A DNA stretch of 64,000 nt from Galactobacter valiniphilus (GCF_003575975.1 NZ_QQXK01000004.1:62001-126000), one strand, 5' to 3'; shown: positions 6,698 through 15,166, counted from the stretch's first letter. The notes: a model not told the origin generated them from the sequence alone. Numbers and translations: made by a program.

Positions 6698-8587
6698 ATG
6701 GCTTCGCGACTCACCCTGGGCGCCTCGGCTTGCACCGTCGCACTCGTCGCCGCCACCTTCACCGGCGCGGCCGCCGTGGCCGAGCCCGGCGCTCAGGCCC
6801 CCGCCGCTCCCGTGCAGGCCCAGCCGGCCTCCGCCGCGCCGAGCCAGGCCGAGGTCAACGCCGCCAAGGTCGACCCCGCCGCGAAGTCCGCCATGGTGCA
6901 GCGCCTGCAGAAGTCGCTCGATGACACCTCCAAGCAGCTCGAGAAGGTCGCCGAGTCCGCGCAGACCTCCTGGGACAAGCTCTCCGAGGCCCAGCAGCTC
7001 GTGCTCACGCGCCAGGACCGCGCCAAGGAAGCCGCCACGCAGGCCACCGCCGCACAGAAGCAGCTCGAGGCCGCGCAGGAGCGCGTGGGACAGCTCGCCG
7101 CCTCCGCCTACCGCAACGGCGGCTACGACGCCACGACCGCCGAGCTGCTCTCCGGCGACCCGCAGGCCGCGCTTGATCGCGCCCGCACCCTACGCACGCT
7201 CTCCGATTCCAGCACCCGCGAGCTGCGGTCCTCCGAGGCCTCCGCGGCCCTGGCCTCGCAGTGGAAGGCCTACGCCGACGCCACGCAGCGCTCCGCCGAG
7301 CAGGCCGTCTCCGCGCAGACCGAGGCCGAGCAGCAGGCGCAGCAGCAGGCCTCCGGCTTCCGCGAGGCCGTCGAGAAGAACACGACCGAGCGCTCCACGC
7401 TCCTGAGCCGCCTGGCCGAGCTGAACGGCACGAGCGTCAAGGACGAGGAGAAGGCTCAGACCGAGCGCGAGGAGAAGGCCCGCGAGGCCGCCCTGGCCGC
7501 CGCGAAGGAGGCCGCCGCCGCCAAGGCAGCGCAGGAGGCCGAGGCCCGCCGCGCCGAGGAGGAGCGTCAGGCCGCAGCGGCCGCCGCCGCCGAGAACGAC
7601 GGCTCCGTGGTGGACGGCGTGGCCCGCCCCGCCGAGAACGCCACCGAGGATCAGGGCACCCAGGATTCGTCCGACGGCGGCCAGGAGGAAGGGTCGTCGT
7701 CGGACGCCACCACCCCCGCCGAGGACAACAGCGACGCCGAGCAGAAGGCCGCCGATGAGGCGGACGCCAAGGCGAAGGCCGAGCAGGAAGCCAAGGACAA
7801 GGCCGAGGCCGCTGCCGCCGCCCAGGCCGCCGCCGACAAGAAGGCTGCCGACGAGGCCGCCGCCAAGGCCGAGCAGGCGAAGAAGGACAAGGAGGCCGCC
7901 GAGAAGGCTGCCGCCGAGGCCGACGCCGCTAATAAGGCCAAGGCCGAGGCCGAGGCAAAGGCCAAGCGCGAGGCAGCCGAGAAGGCGGAGGCCGCCAAGC
8001 AGGCGGCGCAGGAGGCCAAGGACAAGGCCGAGGCCGCGAAGGCGAAGGCCGCCGCGGAGAAGAAGGCGGCCCAGGAGGCCGCCGAGAAGGCTGCTGCCAA
8101 GAAGAAGGCCGCCGCCAAGAAGAAGGCCGAGGCTGCCGCCGCCGCCAAGAAGAAGGCGGAGCAGGAAGCCGCGGCGAAGGCCGACGAGGACGACACCCCG
8201 TCCACCGGCTCCTCCTCCAAGGAGGCCGCCATCGCCTGGGCCCTGCAGATCGCCGGCAACGACAAGTACGGCTACGTCTTCGGCGCCAACGGCCCCACGA
8301 TGTTTGATTGCTCCAGCTTCGCACTGACCGCCTTCAACAAGTCCGGCGTGAGCATGACCCGCACGTCCACGAGCCAGTACAAGAACGCCCCCAAGCACAT
8401 CCCGCTGAGCCAGCTCAAGCGCGGTGACCTGGTCTTCTCCTCCAGCAACGGCGGCGCCTCGATGTACCACGTGGCGATCTACCTGGGCAACGGCCAGGTG
8501 GTCCACGCCCGCAACCCCAACTCCGGCATCTCCACCACGCCGCTGAGCTGGGTCAACAACCTCTACCCCATGGCCGCCCGCTACTGA
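6698..8587 (+). CDS. Secreted NlpC/P60 peptidoglycan endopeptidase with long helical region
   Basis: Cell-wall hydrolase, 629 aa. A signal peptide covers about residues 1-28 (AAAVAEP cleavage region). Residues about 55-270 form a coiled coil (DDTSKQLEKVAE, LVLTRQDRAKEA). A long Ala/Lys/Glu-rich segment (about 340-500) follows, composed of EAKAKAEAE-like units that should form one extended helix. The NlpC/P60 domain occupies about 508-629 with Cys538 (FDCSSF), His591 (YHVAIYLG) and His603 (VVHARN) as the expected catalytic triad. This resembles RipA/CwlO-type enzymes, whose coiled coil is often controlled by FtsEX; no ftsEX is nearby. The ATG at 6698 follows GAGG. A terminator lies 23 bases after the stop. 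Confidence 0.93.
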   Translation: MASRLTLGASACTVALVAATFTGAAAVAEPGAQAPAAPVQAQPASAAPSQAEVNAAKVDPAAKSAMVQRLQKSLDDTSKQLEKVAESAQTSWDKLSEAQQLVLTRQDRAKEAATQATAAQKQLEAAQERVGQLAASAYRNGGYDATTAELLSGDPQAALDRARTLRTLSDSSTRELRSSEASAALASQWKAYADATQRSAEQAVSAQTEAEQQAQQQASGFREAVEKNTTERSTLLSRLAELNGTSVKDEEKAQTEREEKAREAALAAAKEAAAAKAAQEAEARRAEEERQAAAAAAAENDGSVVDGVARPAENATEDQGTQDSSDGGQEEGSSSDATTPAEDNSDAEQKAADEADAKAKAEQEAKDKAEAAAAAQAAADKKAADEAAAKAEQAKKDKEAAEKAAAEADAANKAKAEAEAKAKREAAEKAEAAKQAAQEAKDKAEAAKAKAAAEKKAAQEAAEKAAAKKKAAAKKKAEAAAAAKKKAEQEAAAKADEDDTPSTGSSSKEAAIAWALQIAGNDKYGYVFGANGPTMFDCSSFALTAFNKSGVSMTRTSTSQYKNAPKHIPLSQLKRGDLVFSSSNGGASMYHVAIYLGNGQVVHARNPNSGISTTPLSWVNNLYPMAARY

Positions 8588-8609
8588 GGCAGCCCCCAGA
8601 ACGCCGAAC

Positions 8610-8639
8610 GGCCGGTTCCCGATGCACAGGGAGCCGGCC
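8610..8639. terminator. Terminator of the NlpC/P60 gene
   Basis: Stem GGCCGGTTCCC / GGGAGCCGGCC (one G-T pair) with an 8-base loop, then ATTCGT, directly after the hydrolase stop codon. Confidence 0.7.
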
Positions 8640-8732
8640 ATTCGTGCGTGTGCAGGTCGGCGGGGCGGCGGCGCTGGACCCCCGCGCCGGACGGCGGGAC
8701 TCCCCCACCGTGGCGGGACCCTCCCCCAGCGC

Positions 8733-8771
8733 GACGGCGGGTGGTCACCTTGAAGGTGACCACCCGCCGTC
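8733..8771. terminator. Long convergent hairpin carrying the dispersed motif
   Basis: A 19-bp perfect inverted repeat around one base, between the convergent wall hydrolase and universal stress genes, so a bidirectional terminator fits. Its right arm runs into GCCGTCGTGCA, a copy of the motif dispersed through this window. Arm ends are GACGGCGG / CCGCCGTC. Confidence 0.7.
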
Positions 8772-8802
8772 GTGCACTGTTCCCGGGCCGCGCCCGGCAC
8801 CC

Positions 8803-9822
8803 TCAGTCGTCGCTGGGCATGGGGCCGAAGTCGGCGCGGTTCTCGACGCGGCGGTCCTTGCGGTTCGGGACCACGAGCACGGGCGCCTTGGAGTGGTGGA
8901 GCACGGCCTGCGAGGTGGAACCGAGCAGCACGCCCGCGAAACCACCGCGGCCGCGCGTGCCCGTGATGACGAGGCGCGCGCGCTCGGATTCCTTCACGAG
9001 CACCTGGCCGGGGATGCCCTCGACCACGGCGGTCTCGACGTCGAGGCCCTTGAAGTGGTGGCGCAGCCAGAGCGCGCCAGCGTCGATCTGCTCGCGCATC
9101 TCGGCCATGACTGCCTCGTAGTCGATCGCCGCGGAGACCCAGGCCTGCGTGCCGGTCAGCGGCGGGAGGGCCCAGATGATGCGGAGGCGGCAATCGCGCG
9201 CCTCGGCCTCGCGGGCGGCGTCGAGCATGGCCAGGCGGGCGCGCTCCGAGCCGTCCACGCCCACCACCACGACGTCGTCCACGTCGCTGCGCTCGAGCGA
9301 GCCCTTGGGGACGACCACGGTGGCGCAATGCGCGTGCGGCGGCACGGCCGAGGAGACCGAGCCGAGGATGCGGCCCATGAAACCGCCGCGGCCGCGCGAG
9401 CCCATGACGATGAACTTGGCGTTGCGGCTGTATTCCAGGAGGGTGCCGGCGGCGTCGCCCGTCTCGACGTAGGCGCGGACCTTGTCCGGGCCAACAAACA
9501 CCACGTCCTTCACCTCGGAGCGGCGGCGCTCCAGGTCGGCGAGGGCGTCGCGCAGCACCTGCTCGGCGCCGCGGCGCAGCGACTCGTCATCCAGGGCGGC
9601 GTAGCCGGCGTCCATGGCGGTGGCGACGAACGTGGGGATCGCGTAGGACATCACGGCCTCCACCTCGAGGTCGCGGCGTGCCGCCTCGGCGGCGGCCCAG
9701 GCGAGGGCATCGAGGGACTGCTCTGAACCATCCACTCCCACCACGATGGCCCCGGCACCCGGGGTCTCGCGGCGGAGGTCATCGCTGGCGCGGTCTTCGC
9801 GGGGGGCATTCTGCGCGGCCAT
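8803..9822 (-). CDS. Tandem-domain universal stress protein (UspA family)
   Basis: Two UspA domains in 339 aa, a common actinobacterial arrangement for ATP-binding proteins of dormancy and stress. The first domain starts at AIVVGVDGSEQSLDAL and ends with the nucleotide loop MGSRGRGGFMGRILGS; the second starts at VVVGVDGSERARLA and ends with TGTRGRGGFAGVLLGS. Both loops match G-2X-G-9X-G(S/T), so both domains may bind ATP. ATG 9822 is preceded by AGGAG at 8 bases. The gene is divergent from the purine permease, with a perfect palindrome between them. The biological trigger is not known. Confidence 0.92.
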   Translation of the reverse strand: MAAQNAPREDRASDDLRRETPGAGAIVVGVDGSEQSLDALAWAAAEAARRDLEVEAVMSYAIPTFVATAMDAGYAALDDESLRRGAEQVLRDALADLERRRSEVKDVVFVGPDKVRAYVETGDAAGTLLEYSRNAKFIVMGSRGRGGFMGRILGSVSSAVPPHAHCATVVVPKGSLERSDVDDVVVVGVDGSERARLAMLDAAREAEARDCRLRIIWALPPLTGTQAWVSAAIDYEAVMAEMREQIDAGALWLRHHFKGLDVETAVVEGIPGQVLVKESERARLVITGTRGRGGFAGVLLGSTSQAVLHHSKAPVLVVPNRKDRRVENRADFGPMPSDD

Positions 9823-9878
9823 GGTCACCACTCCTGTTCGCTTCGAGGAAGTGCTCCCATTGAACACCCCTCACATCA

Positions 9879-9897
9879 TTTCTACACGGTGTAGAAA
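9879..9897. promoter_or_regulatory. Perfect palindromic operator candidate
   Basis: TTTCTACAC-G-GTGTAGAAA, a perfect 19-base palindrome, in the divergent region of the stress-protein and purine permease genes. Its form suits a dimeric TetR-, MerR- or CopY-like regulator. No regulator gene of that type is adjacent, so the protein that binds it is unknown. Confidence 0.6.
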
Positions 9898-9971
9898 GAG
9901 ATTCTGGTCACATTGGGGGTGGGGGCGTGTCTATACCGTGAAATCCCGGCGGCAAGGACCCGGCGCGCCGA

Positions 9972-9977
9972 TAAACT
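9972..9977 (+). promoter_or_regulatory. -10 box of a probable leaderless transcript
   Basis: TAAACT (TANNNT) ends 7 bases before the ATG of the purine permease. No Shine-Dalgarno sequence is present, so the transcript probably starts at or next to the start codon. Confidence 0.5.
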
Positions 9978-9984
9978 GGCTGTC

Positions 9985-11445
9985 ATGTCAACTCGCACCA
10001 GCACCCCCGCACCCCGTGGTGCCCTGGACCGCTACTTCAAGCTCACCGAGCGCGGTTCCACCATGGCGCGCGAGGTTCGCGGCGGCTTCGCCACGTTCTT
10101 CGCCATGTCGTACATCGTGGTTCTCAACCCCCTGATCCTGGGCATCTCGCCCGACTCCGCAGGCAACACCCTGGGCGTGCCCCAGGTGGCCGCCGCCACC
10201 GCCTTCGTCGGCGGCGTGCTCTCCATCATCATGGGCCTGTGGGCCAAGCACCCCTTCGCGATCGCGACCGGCCTGGGCGTCAACGCCCTCGTGGCCGCCA
10301 CGATCGCCACGCACCCCGGCCTGACGTGGCCGTCCATGATGGGCCTCGTGCTCATCGCGGGCGTCATCATGTTCATCCTGGTGCTCACCGGCTTCCGTAC
10401 GGCCGTCTTTAACGCCGTGCCCGCCGGGCTCAAGACCGCGATCGTGGTCGGCATCGGCTTCTTCATCACGCTCATCGGCCTGGTGAACGCCGGCTTCGCC
10501 CGCGCCGGCACCGGCACCCCGCTGACCCTCGGCATCAGCGGCCGCCTCATCGGCTGGCCCACGCTCGTGTTTGTGGTTGGCCTGCTCCTGACCATTGCGC
10601 TGCTGGTGCGCAACGTGAAGGGCGCCATCCTCATCGGCATCGTCGTGGCCGCCGTCTTCGCCAACGTCCTGCAGCTCATCTTCAACATCCCCGGCAAGAT
10701 CGGCGCCGACGGCACCGTCACCCCCACCGGCTGGTCCCTCGTGGTTCCGGGCTCCGACTTCACGCTGACCGCCCCCGACCTCTCCCTCATCGGCAAGGTC
10801 GACTTCGGCGCGTTCTCGCCGTCCTCCCTCGGCGCCATCGCCGCGATCCTGCTGGTCTTCGTGATCCTGCTGTCGATCTTCTTCGACGCCATGGGCACCA
10901 TGGTTGGCCTGGCCACCGAGGCCGGCTCCATCGACAAGGACGGCCAGATCGAGGACGTCAACAAGGTCCTCCTCGTGGACGCGGCCGGCGCCATCGCCGG
11001 TGGCGGTTCCTCCGTCTCCTCGAACCAGATCTTCGTGGAGTCCTCCGCCGGCATCGGCGAGGGCGCCCGCACGGGCATCGCCGCGATCGTCACGGGCCTG
11101 CTGCTCATCGTGGCCATGTTCCTCTCGCCGCTCGTGAACTTCGTGCCCTTCGAGGCCGTGGCCCCCGCCCTCGTGTGCGTCGGCTTCATGATGATGCGCC
11201 AGGTCGTGAACATCGACTGGAAGGACATGGGCATCGCGATCCCGGCCTTCCTGACGGTGGCCCTCATGCCCTTCACGTACTCCATCGCCGACGGCATCGG
11301 CGCCGGCTTCGTCTCCTACGTGTTCATCCGCGTGGTCCAGGGCAAGTCCCGCGACGTGCACCCGCTCATGTGGGTCATCTCCGCGCTGTTCGTGCTGTTC
11401 TTCGGCATGGGCGTCGTGGACGGCTGGCTGGGCGTCAACGCCTGA
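9985..11445 (+). CDS. NCS2-family purine permease (AzgA-like)
   Basis: Proton-driven uptake of a purine base (guanine, hypoxanthine or adenine in AzgA relatives). 486 aa with about 12-14 membrane segments. Family signatures: FFAMSYIVVLNPLIL near the N-terminus, GLGVNAL in helix 3, and FFDAMGTMVGLATEAG plus GGGSSVSSNQIFVESSAGIGEGARTG in the substrate-site half. This fits the AzgA rather than the uracil/xanthine branch. I place the start at ATG 9985, which has no ribosome site but a -10 box at leaderless distance; an in-frame upstream start at 9913 would overlap the promoter. A strong terminator follows at 11511. Confidence 0.9.
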   Translation: MSTRTSTPAPRGALDRYFKLTERGSTMAREVRGGFATFFAMSYIVVLNPLILGISPDSAGNTLGVPQVAAATAFVGGVLSIIMGLWAKHPFAIATGLGVNALVAATIATHPGLTWPSMMGLVLIAGVIMFILVLTGFRTAVFNAVPAGLKTAIVVGIGFFITLIGLVNAGFARAGTGTPLTLGISGRLIGWPTLVFVVGLLLTIALLVRNVKGAILIGIVVAAVFANVLQLIFNIPGKIGADGTVTPTGWSLVVPGSDFTLTAPDLSLIGKVDFGAFSPSSLGAIAAILLVFVILLSIFFDAMGTMVGLATEAGSIDKDGQIEDVNKVLLVDAAGAIAGGGSSVSSNQIFVESSAGIGEGARTGIAAIVTGLLLIVAMFLSPLVNFVPFEAVAPALVCVGFMMMRQVVNIDWKDMGIAIPAFLTVALMPFTYSIADGIGAGFVSYVFIRVVQGKSRDVHPLMWVISALFVLFFGMGVVDGWLGVNA

Positions 11446-11510
11446 GCCTCCTGAGCCGCGCGTGCGCGGCGCCGGGCACCGACCCGGCCACGCGTCGTCG
11501 TGCTGTTCGA

Positions 11511-11543
11511 CGGCCCGGTACCCCCCTGCGGGGTGCCGGGCCG
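11511..11543. terminator. Terminator after the purine permease
   Basis: Stem of 14 bp (CGGCCCGGTACCCC / GGGGTGCCGGGCCG, one G-T pair) with a 5-base loop, 65 bases after the stop codon. A GTCGTCGTGC copy of the dispersed motif sits just upstream. Confidence 0.65.
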
Positions 11544-11630
11544 CCGGCGTTTCCGGCCCCGGCACCCGCCACTACGCCGGCCCCGCCCGCACCCCTCACC
11601 GCGCCCGCACCCCTGCCCGTGTCCGGCCAT

Positions 11631-11689
11631 CTCGCGACTTTTTGGCTTCTCCGCGACTTTTTGTCGCGGAGAAGCCAAAAAGTCGAGAG
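11631..11689. repeat. Long T-loop hairpin, copy 1 (flanks the nuclease-like gene)
   Basis: A 22-bp perfect stem (11636-11657 with 11663-11684), loop TTTTT, arms ending GACTTTTTGGC. It lies 19 bases beyond the stop of the DUF559 gene. A second, nearly identical copy in the same orientation lies on the other side of that gene. Differences between the copies preserve pairing apart from wobble or minor mismatch, which points to selection on the folded form. Confidence 0.85.
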
Positions 11690-11707
11690 GCCGTCGAGCG
11701 AAGGCAG

Positions 11708-12691
11708 CTAGGCTGCCTCACGATCCGTCCGCTGAGCCACGCCGGCCGCCCTGAGCGTCCTGATCAGCTGCTCTGGGCGATAGAGATCCGCCCAGCCCCA
11801 GCGCACCACGCGATACCCCAGCGCCGTCAGCCGGTTCTCCCGCGCCTTCTCCTGGCCGAACACCTGGTCGGCGCTCCTCGAGGCTCCAAAGGTGCCGTCG
11901 TACTTCAGCTTGCCGTCGAACTCACCGATGACCCGCACGCCGGGCCAGCAGAAGTCGACGTACCCGATCAACCCGCGCCCATCCACGAGCCCCAGCTGAA
12001 GCTTCGGCTCCTCCAAACCGGCCCCGACAAACAAGGCCCTACTGACGGATTCGCCCACCGAACCCGACAGCGACGAACCGGATTCCCAGGCCAGCCGGGC
12101 CCTTTTGCGCGCAGCCGCCGAGGGAAGGCCGAGGATCGCGTCCACGACGTCCGCCTGCGCCACGAGGTCCCACTGCGTGAGCGCATCCACGATCGGCAGC
12201 GCCCTCACCAGAGGTGCGCCCCCGAGCACCTCAAGTACCGCGGGCAGCAGGCCCGCCGTACGAAAGGTGCCAGTGTTCCTCTCCCCCACCCAAGCGCCGT
12301 CGTGGGTGTGACGCCGAATCACTGGCCTCCACACGTCGAGCGCCTGGGCGGCCGCCGGTCCGCGAACGCTCAGGGTGTCAGCGCGCTGTCCGCTCCGCCC
12401 GGCCAAGCTCTCTGCAACGGAGATAACCCGTGGTGGGCCGAAGGTGGGCAGCCTCATCGCAATGAGCGCCGCCTCACCGCACAACACGAATCGCCCAGAG
12501 CGGGTGGAGCGCGCCGCAAGCACCCAAACGAATCGTTCAAAGTCCTTCGCTGCGAGCCAGCGGGCGGTCTCCACGTACCAGCCGCTCACGAGGCGGACGC
12601 ATTCTCCGCGATCGAAGCGCCGGCGCACCGAGGGATCGGCGGCGGAACTGATCAGGTGCTCTGGCCAGGCCAGGGGCATCGGCTTCTCCAT
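11708..12691 (-). CDS. AbiEi-like/DUF559 protein with Vsr-type PD-(D/E)XK nuclease domain
   Basis: A 327-aa protein. The N-terminal part (CVRLVSGWYVETARW, FVLCGEAALIAMRLP) resembles the AbiEi antitoxin-like helix-turn-helix region seen in actinobacterial DUF559 proteins. The C-terminal part has the restriction-endonuclease-like core: GYVDFCWPGVRVIGEFDGK (Asp246, Glu257, Asp259, Lys261), then EKARENRLTALGYRVVRW. These residues are those expected for an active Vsr-like nuclease. I use ATG 12691; further upstream codons read through the flanking hairpin. The ribosome site is weak. No toxin partner is adjacent. The bracketing hairpins suggest a self-contained cassette. The function is unknown. 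Confidence 0.75.
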   Translation of the reverse strand: MEKPMPLAWPEHLISSAADPSVRRRFDRGECVRLVSGWYVETARWLAAKDFERFVWVLAARSTRSGRFVLCGEAALIAMRLPTFGPPRVISVAESLAGRSGQRADTLSVRGPAAAQALDVWRPVIRRHTHDGAWVGERNTGTFRTAGLLPAVLEVLGGAPLVRALPIVDALTQWDLVAQADVVDAILGLPSAAARKRARLAWESGSSLSGSVGESVSRALFVGAGLEEPKLQLGLVDGRGLIGYVDFCWPGVRVIGEFDGKLKYDGTFGASRSADQVFGQEKARENRLTALGYRVVRWGWADLYRPEQLIRTLRAAGVAQRTDREAA

Positions 12692-12757
12692 CGACACAGC
12701 CTGACAGCCACCGCGGAACGGTGCATCACCCTCTCGCCGTCCTGTGGATAAGCCCGT

Positions 12758-12816
12758 CTCGCGACTTTTTGGTGCCTCCGCGAATTTTTGTCGCGGAGAC
12801 GCCAAAAAGTCGCGAG
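12758..12816. repeat. Long T-loop hairpin, copy 2
   Basis: Near-identical to the hairpin at 11631-11689: same outer arms (CTCGCGACTTTTTGG / CCAAAAAGTCGCGAG), the same T-rich loop on the plus strand, and a few changes in the middle of the stem. It sits 66 bases before the nuclease-like gene and 22 bases beyond the stop of the next gene, where it could also end that transcript. Confidence 0.85.
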
Positions 12817-12838
12817 GTGGACCCGCGTCCACCTCCGA

Positions 12839-13660
12839 TCAGCGGAGGAAGGCCGCCAGCTCCTGCTCGCCCCAGACGTGCGCCGGGAGGGCGTCACCCA
12901 GGAGGGAGCGGGTCAGTGCCGGGCCCAGCGGCAGTTCCGCGCACGACGCCGCAACGACCACGTTCCCGCGGCGTCGCCCCTTGAGCATGGCCGGGTCGGC
13001 GACCGCGGCGACGTGGGGGAACAGCTCGCGCAGGGCGCTCGCCTCAGCGCGCAGGTGGGCGCGGTCCGGGGCGTCGCCCACGTTGAGCAGGTACAGCCCG
13101 TCCTCCGCGAGCACGCGCTTGGCCTCGGCGTGGAAGGCCGGCGTGGTCAGCTGCTGCGGCGTCTGATCCCCAGCGAAGACGTCGCGGATGATGAGGTCTC
13201 GGGTGTCCTCGGTCAGGCTCGGCAGCACCTCGCCGGCGTCGCCGGGGCGCAGACGCAGCAACGGCGCGCTCGGCAACGAGAACCACTCGCGCACCAGCAC
13301 GGTCAGGCGAGCATCCAGCTCCACGACCACCTGGCGGGCGCCCGGGTACCCGGCGTGAATCCAGCGGGCCATGGAACAGGCGCCGCCGCCGAGGTGCAGG
13401 GCCCGCAGCCGGCCGCCGTCCGGCCAGCGTTGCGAGATGAGCGCCGCCATCCAGCGCATGTACTCGAAGTCGAGCCGCTCGGGATGCTCCAGGTCCACGT
13501 GGGAGGAGGGAACGCCGTTCACGTAGACGGTCCAGGCGCTCGGCGAATACGGGTCGCGCTCGAGCCGCACCGTCCCGGTGTCGGTCTCCCAGGTGCCCTC
13601 GCGCAGGGCGTCGCCCTCCGGCTGCGCCTCGATCTCGCGCCCGGCGCGCTTGCGTCCCAC
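12839..13660 (-). CDS. Spermidine-synthase-like class I SAM-fold protein
   Basis: A 273-aa Rossmann-fold protein of the actinobacterial spermidine synthase-like family. Seen: SSHVDLEHPERLDFEYMRWM (polyamine-synthase-type entry region), ALHLGGGACSMARWI (SAM/dcSAM-binding glycine loop), VVVELDARL, and DLIIRDVFAGDQTP, where true enzymes have an acidic catalytic motif. Many such proteins lack confirmed aminopropyltransferase activity, so the reaction is uncertain; a methyltransferase role is possible. GTG 13660 follows GAGGAG at 7 bases. It is divergent from the small VOC protein, and its 3' end faces the hairpin at 12758. Confidence 0.75.
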   Translation of the reverse strand: MGRKRAGREIEAQPEGDALREGTWETDTGTVRLERDPYSPSAWTVYVNGVPSSHVDLEHPERLDFEYMRWMAALISQRWPDGGRLRALHLGGGACSMARWIHAGYPGARQVVVELDARLTVLVREWFSLPSAPLLRLRPGDAGEVLPSLTEDTRDLIIRDVFAGDQTPQQLTTPAFHAEAKRVLAEDGLYLLNVGDAPDRAHLRAEASALRELFPHVAAVADPAMLKGRRRGNVVVAASCAELPLGPALTRSLLGDALPAHVWGEQELAAFLR

Positions 13661-13757
13661 GTATGCTCTCCTCGCTCACCGCCCCGAATCCGGGCGGTCC
13701 GATCAAGCTTAGGCGTGGCGCCCGGGAGTTACGGTGCCGAGAGACCAGGCTCGGGGC

Positions 13758-14153
13758 ATGGCTGGATTGCATCACGTGGAGATCTGGGTGGCACGACTCG
13801 ACGCTGCGCGTGCCGAGTGGGGCTGGCTGTTGCCGCGCCTCGGCTTCGAACGCACCGCAACGTGGGACGAGGGAGACTCCTGGTCCTCTGGTGGCGCTTA
13901 CCTCACCATCACGACGTCCCCGAACCTCAGCGCCCTCGTCCACGATCGCCGCTCCCCGGGCGTCAACCACCTGGCCTTCTCGGTCGATTCCCCGGCCGAG
14001 GCCGACGCCATCATCCGCGAGGGCACCACCCACGGCTGGGCGGAGCTCTACGCCGATCGCTACCCGCACGCCGGTGGGTCGGATCACTACGCCGGCTGGC
14101 TCGAGAACGCGGACGGCTTCAAGGTGGAGGTCGTCGCCCTCGACCGGGCGTAG
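13758..14153 (+). CDS. Small VOC-fold (glyoxalase/dioxygenase superfamily) protein
   Basis: A single VOC module of 131 aa with paired beta-alpha-beta-beta-beta units: LHHVEIWVARLDAARAEWGWLLPRLGF at the start, SPGVNHLAFSVDSPAEADAI in the middle and GFKVEVVALDRA at the end. Candidate metal ligands are the His near the start, the His in NHLAF and the Glu near the end. This places it with glyoxalase or antibiotic-resistance-like VOC proteins, but the substrate is unknown. ATG 13758 is used; an in-frame GTG at 13734 with GGGAG in front is an alternative. Confidence 0.75.
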   Translation: MAGLHHVEIWVARLDAARAEWGWLLPRLGFERTATWDEGDSWSSGGAYLTITTSPNLSALVHDRRSPGVNHLAFSVDSPAEADAIIREGTTHGWAELYADRYPHAGGSDHYAGWLENADGFKVEVVALDRA

Positions 14154-14235
14154 CGCACGGGGAAGGCGCCCCCAGGAACGCACGAGGGCTCGGCACGCGG
14201 ATCGCGCACCGGGCCCCACGGCGATCACCCGAGGA

Positions 14236-14994
14236 TCAGGCGGCGGACCAGCCGCCGTCGGAGGCCAGGATGGCGCCGTTGATGTTGGCCGAGTCGTCCG
14301 AGAGCAGCCAGGTGATGGCGGCTGCGAGCTGGGTGGCCTCGGCCGGGGCACCGGCGGCCACGAACAGCGGGCCCAGGCGGCCGGCGGCGAACTCGGACTT
14401 GAACGGCGCCTCGATCCCGGTCTTCACGCCGCCCGGGGCCACCGCGTTGGTTCGGATGCCGGAGGGGCCGTAGATCACGGCGGTGTTCTTGGTCAGGCCG
14501 ATGATGGCGTGCTTGGACGTGGTGTAGGCGGCACCGGCGGCGGAACCGCGCAGGCCGGCCTCGGAGGCCACGTTGACGATCGCGCCGGCGCCCGCCGCGA
14601 CCATGAGCGGCACCACGGCGCGGGAGAGCTTCATGGGGCCAGTGACGTTGACGCGCAGCACGCGGTCCCAGGTCGCGTCGTCGACCTCGCCCACGGGCAG
14701 GAAGCCGTCCATGATGCCGGCAACGTTGGCCAGGCCGTCGATCTTGGTGCCGGCGGCGGCCACGATGGCCTCCACGGAGGACTCCTCGGCCACGTCGCCG
14801 ACCACGGTCACGAGGCGCTCGCCCACCGCGAGCTCGGCGGCGAGGGCATCGAGCCGCTCGGCCACGACGTCGGAGGCGATGACGCGGCCACCCTCGGCGA
14901 GGATGCGCTCGGTCGTGGCACGGCCGATGCCGGAACCGGCGCCGGTGACGATGATGGTGCGGCCGTCGAAGCGACCGGGAACAACGCTGGACAT
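14236..14994 (-). CDS. Short-chain dehydrogenase/reductase (classical SDR)
   Basis: NAD(P)-dependent oxidoreductase of 252 aa. The cofactor loop TGAGSGIG is at about residues 18-25, the structural NVAG motif is present, and the catalytic Ser (NVASEAG) and Tyr/Lys pair (YTTSK) are all intact. PGGVKTGIE replaces the usual PG...T segment. Acidic residues after the second strand (SDVVAERL) suggest NAD rather than NADP. AAGGAG precedes the ATG by 7 bases. No adjacent pathway genes identify the alcohol or ketone substrate. It is convergent with the VOC gene. Confidence 0.88.
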   Translation of the reverse strand: MSSVVPGRFDGRTIIVTGAGSGIGRATTERILAEGGRVIASDVVAERLDALAAELAVGERLVTVVGDVAEESSVEAIVAAAGTKIDGLANVAGIMDGFLPVGEVDDATWDRVLRVNVTGPMKLSRAVVPLMVAAGAGAIVNVASEAGLRGSAAGAAYTTSKHAIIGLTKNTAVIYGPSGIRTNAVAPGGVKTGIEAPFKSEFAAGRLGPLFVAAGAPAEATQLAAAITWLLSDDSANINGAILASDGGWSAA

Positions 14995-15166
14995 GCGGGG
15001 TCTCCTTGGGGGATCAAGCAGGGTTCACCGCGCGAAATGGTGGCGCGCGGACAGCACCAAGTCTTCACGTCGCGGCGTCGCAAAACAACGGTGACAACAC
15101 CCCGCCGGAGGCGTATCCTGCGCACTCCGTCGCAAAAACCCGCCGGCCAGACCGGGCCCGGGACCG

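Noticed and set aside
7741-8190. Repetitive DNA resembling a repeat array
   Set aside because: It is a coding Ala/Lys/Glu helix; units are irregular and lack CRISPR-like spacers.
7190-9328. 712-residue minus-strand frame rich in Leu and Gly
   Set aside because: Antisense of the Ala/Lys-rich wall hydrolase; codon bias belongs to the plus-strand gene, which has clear catalytic motifs.
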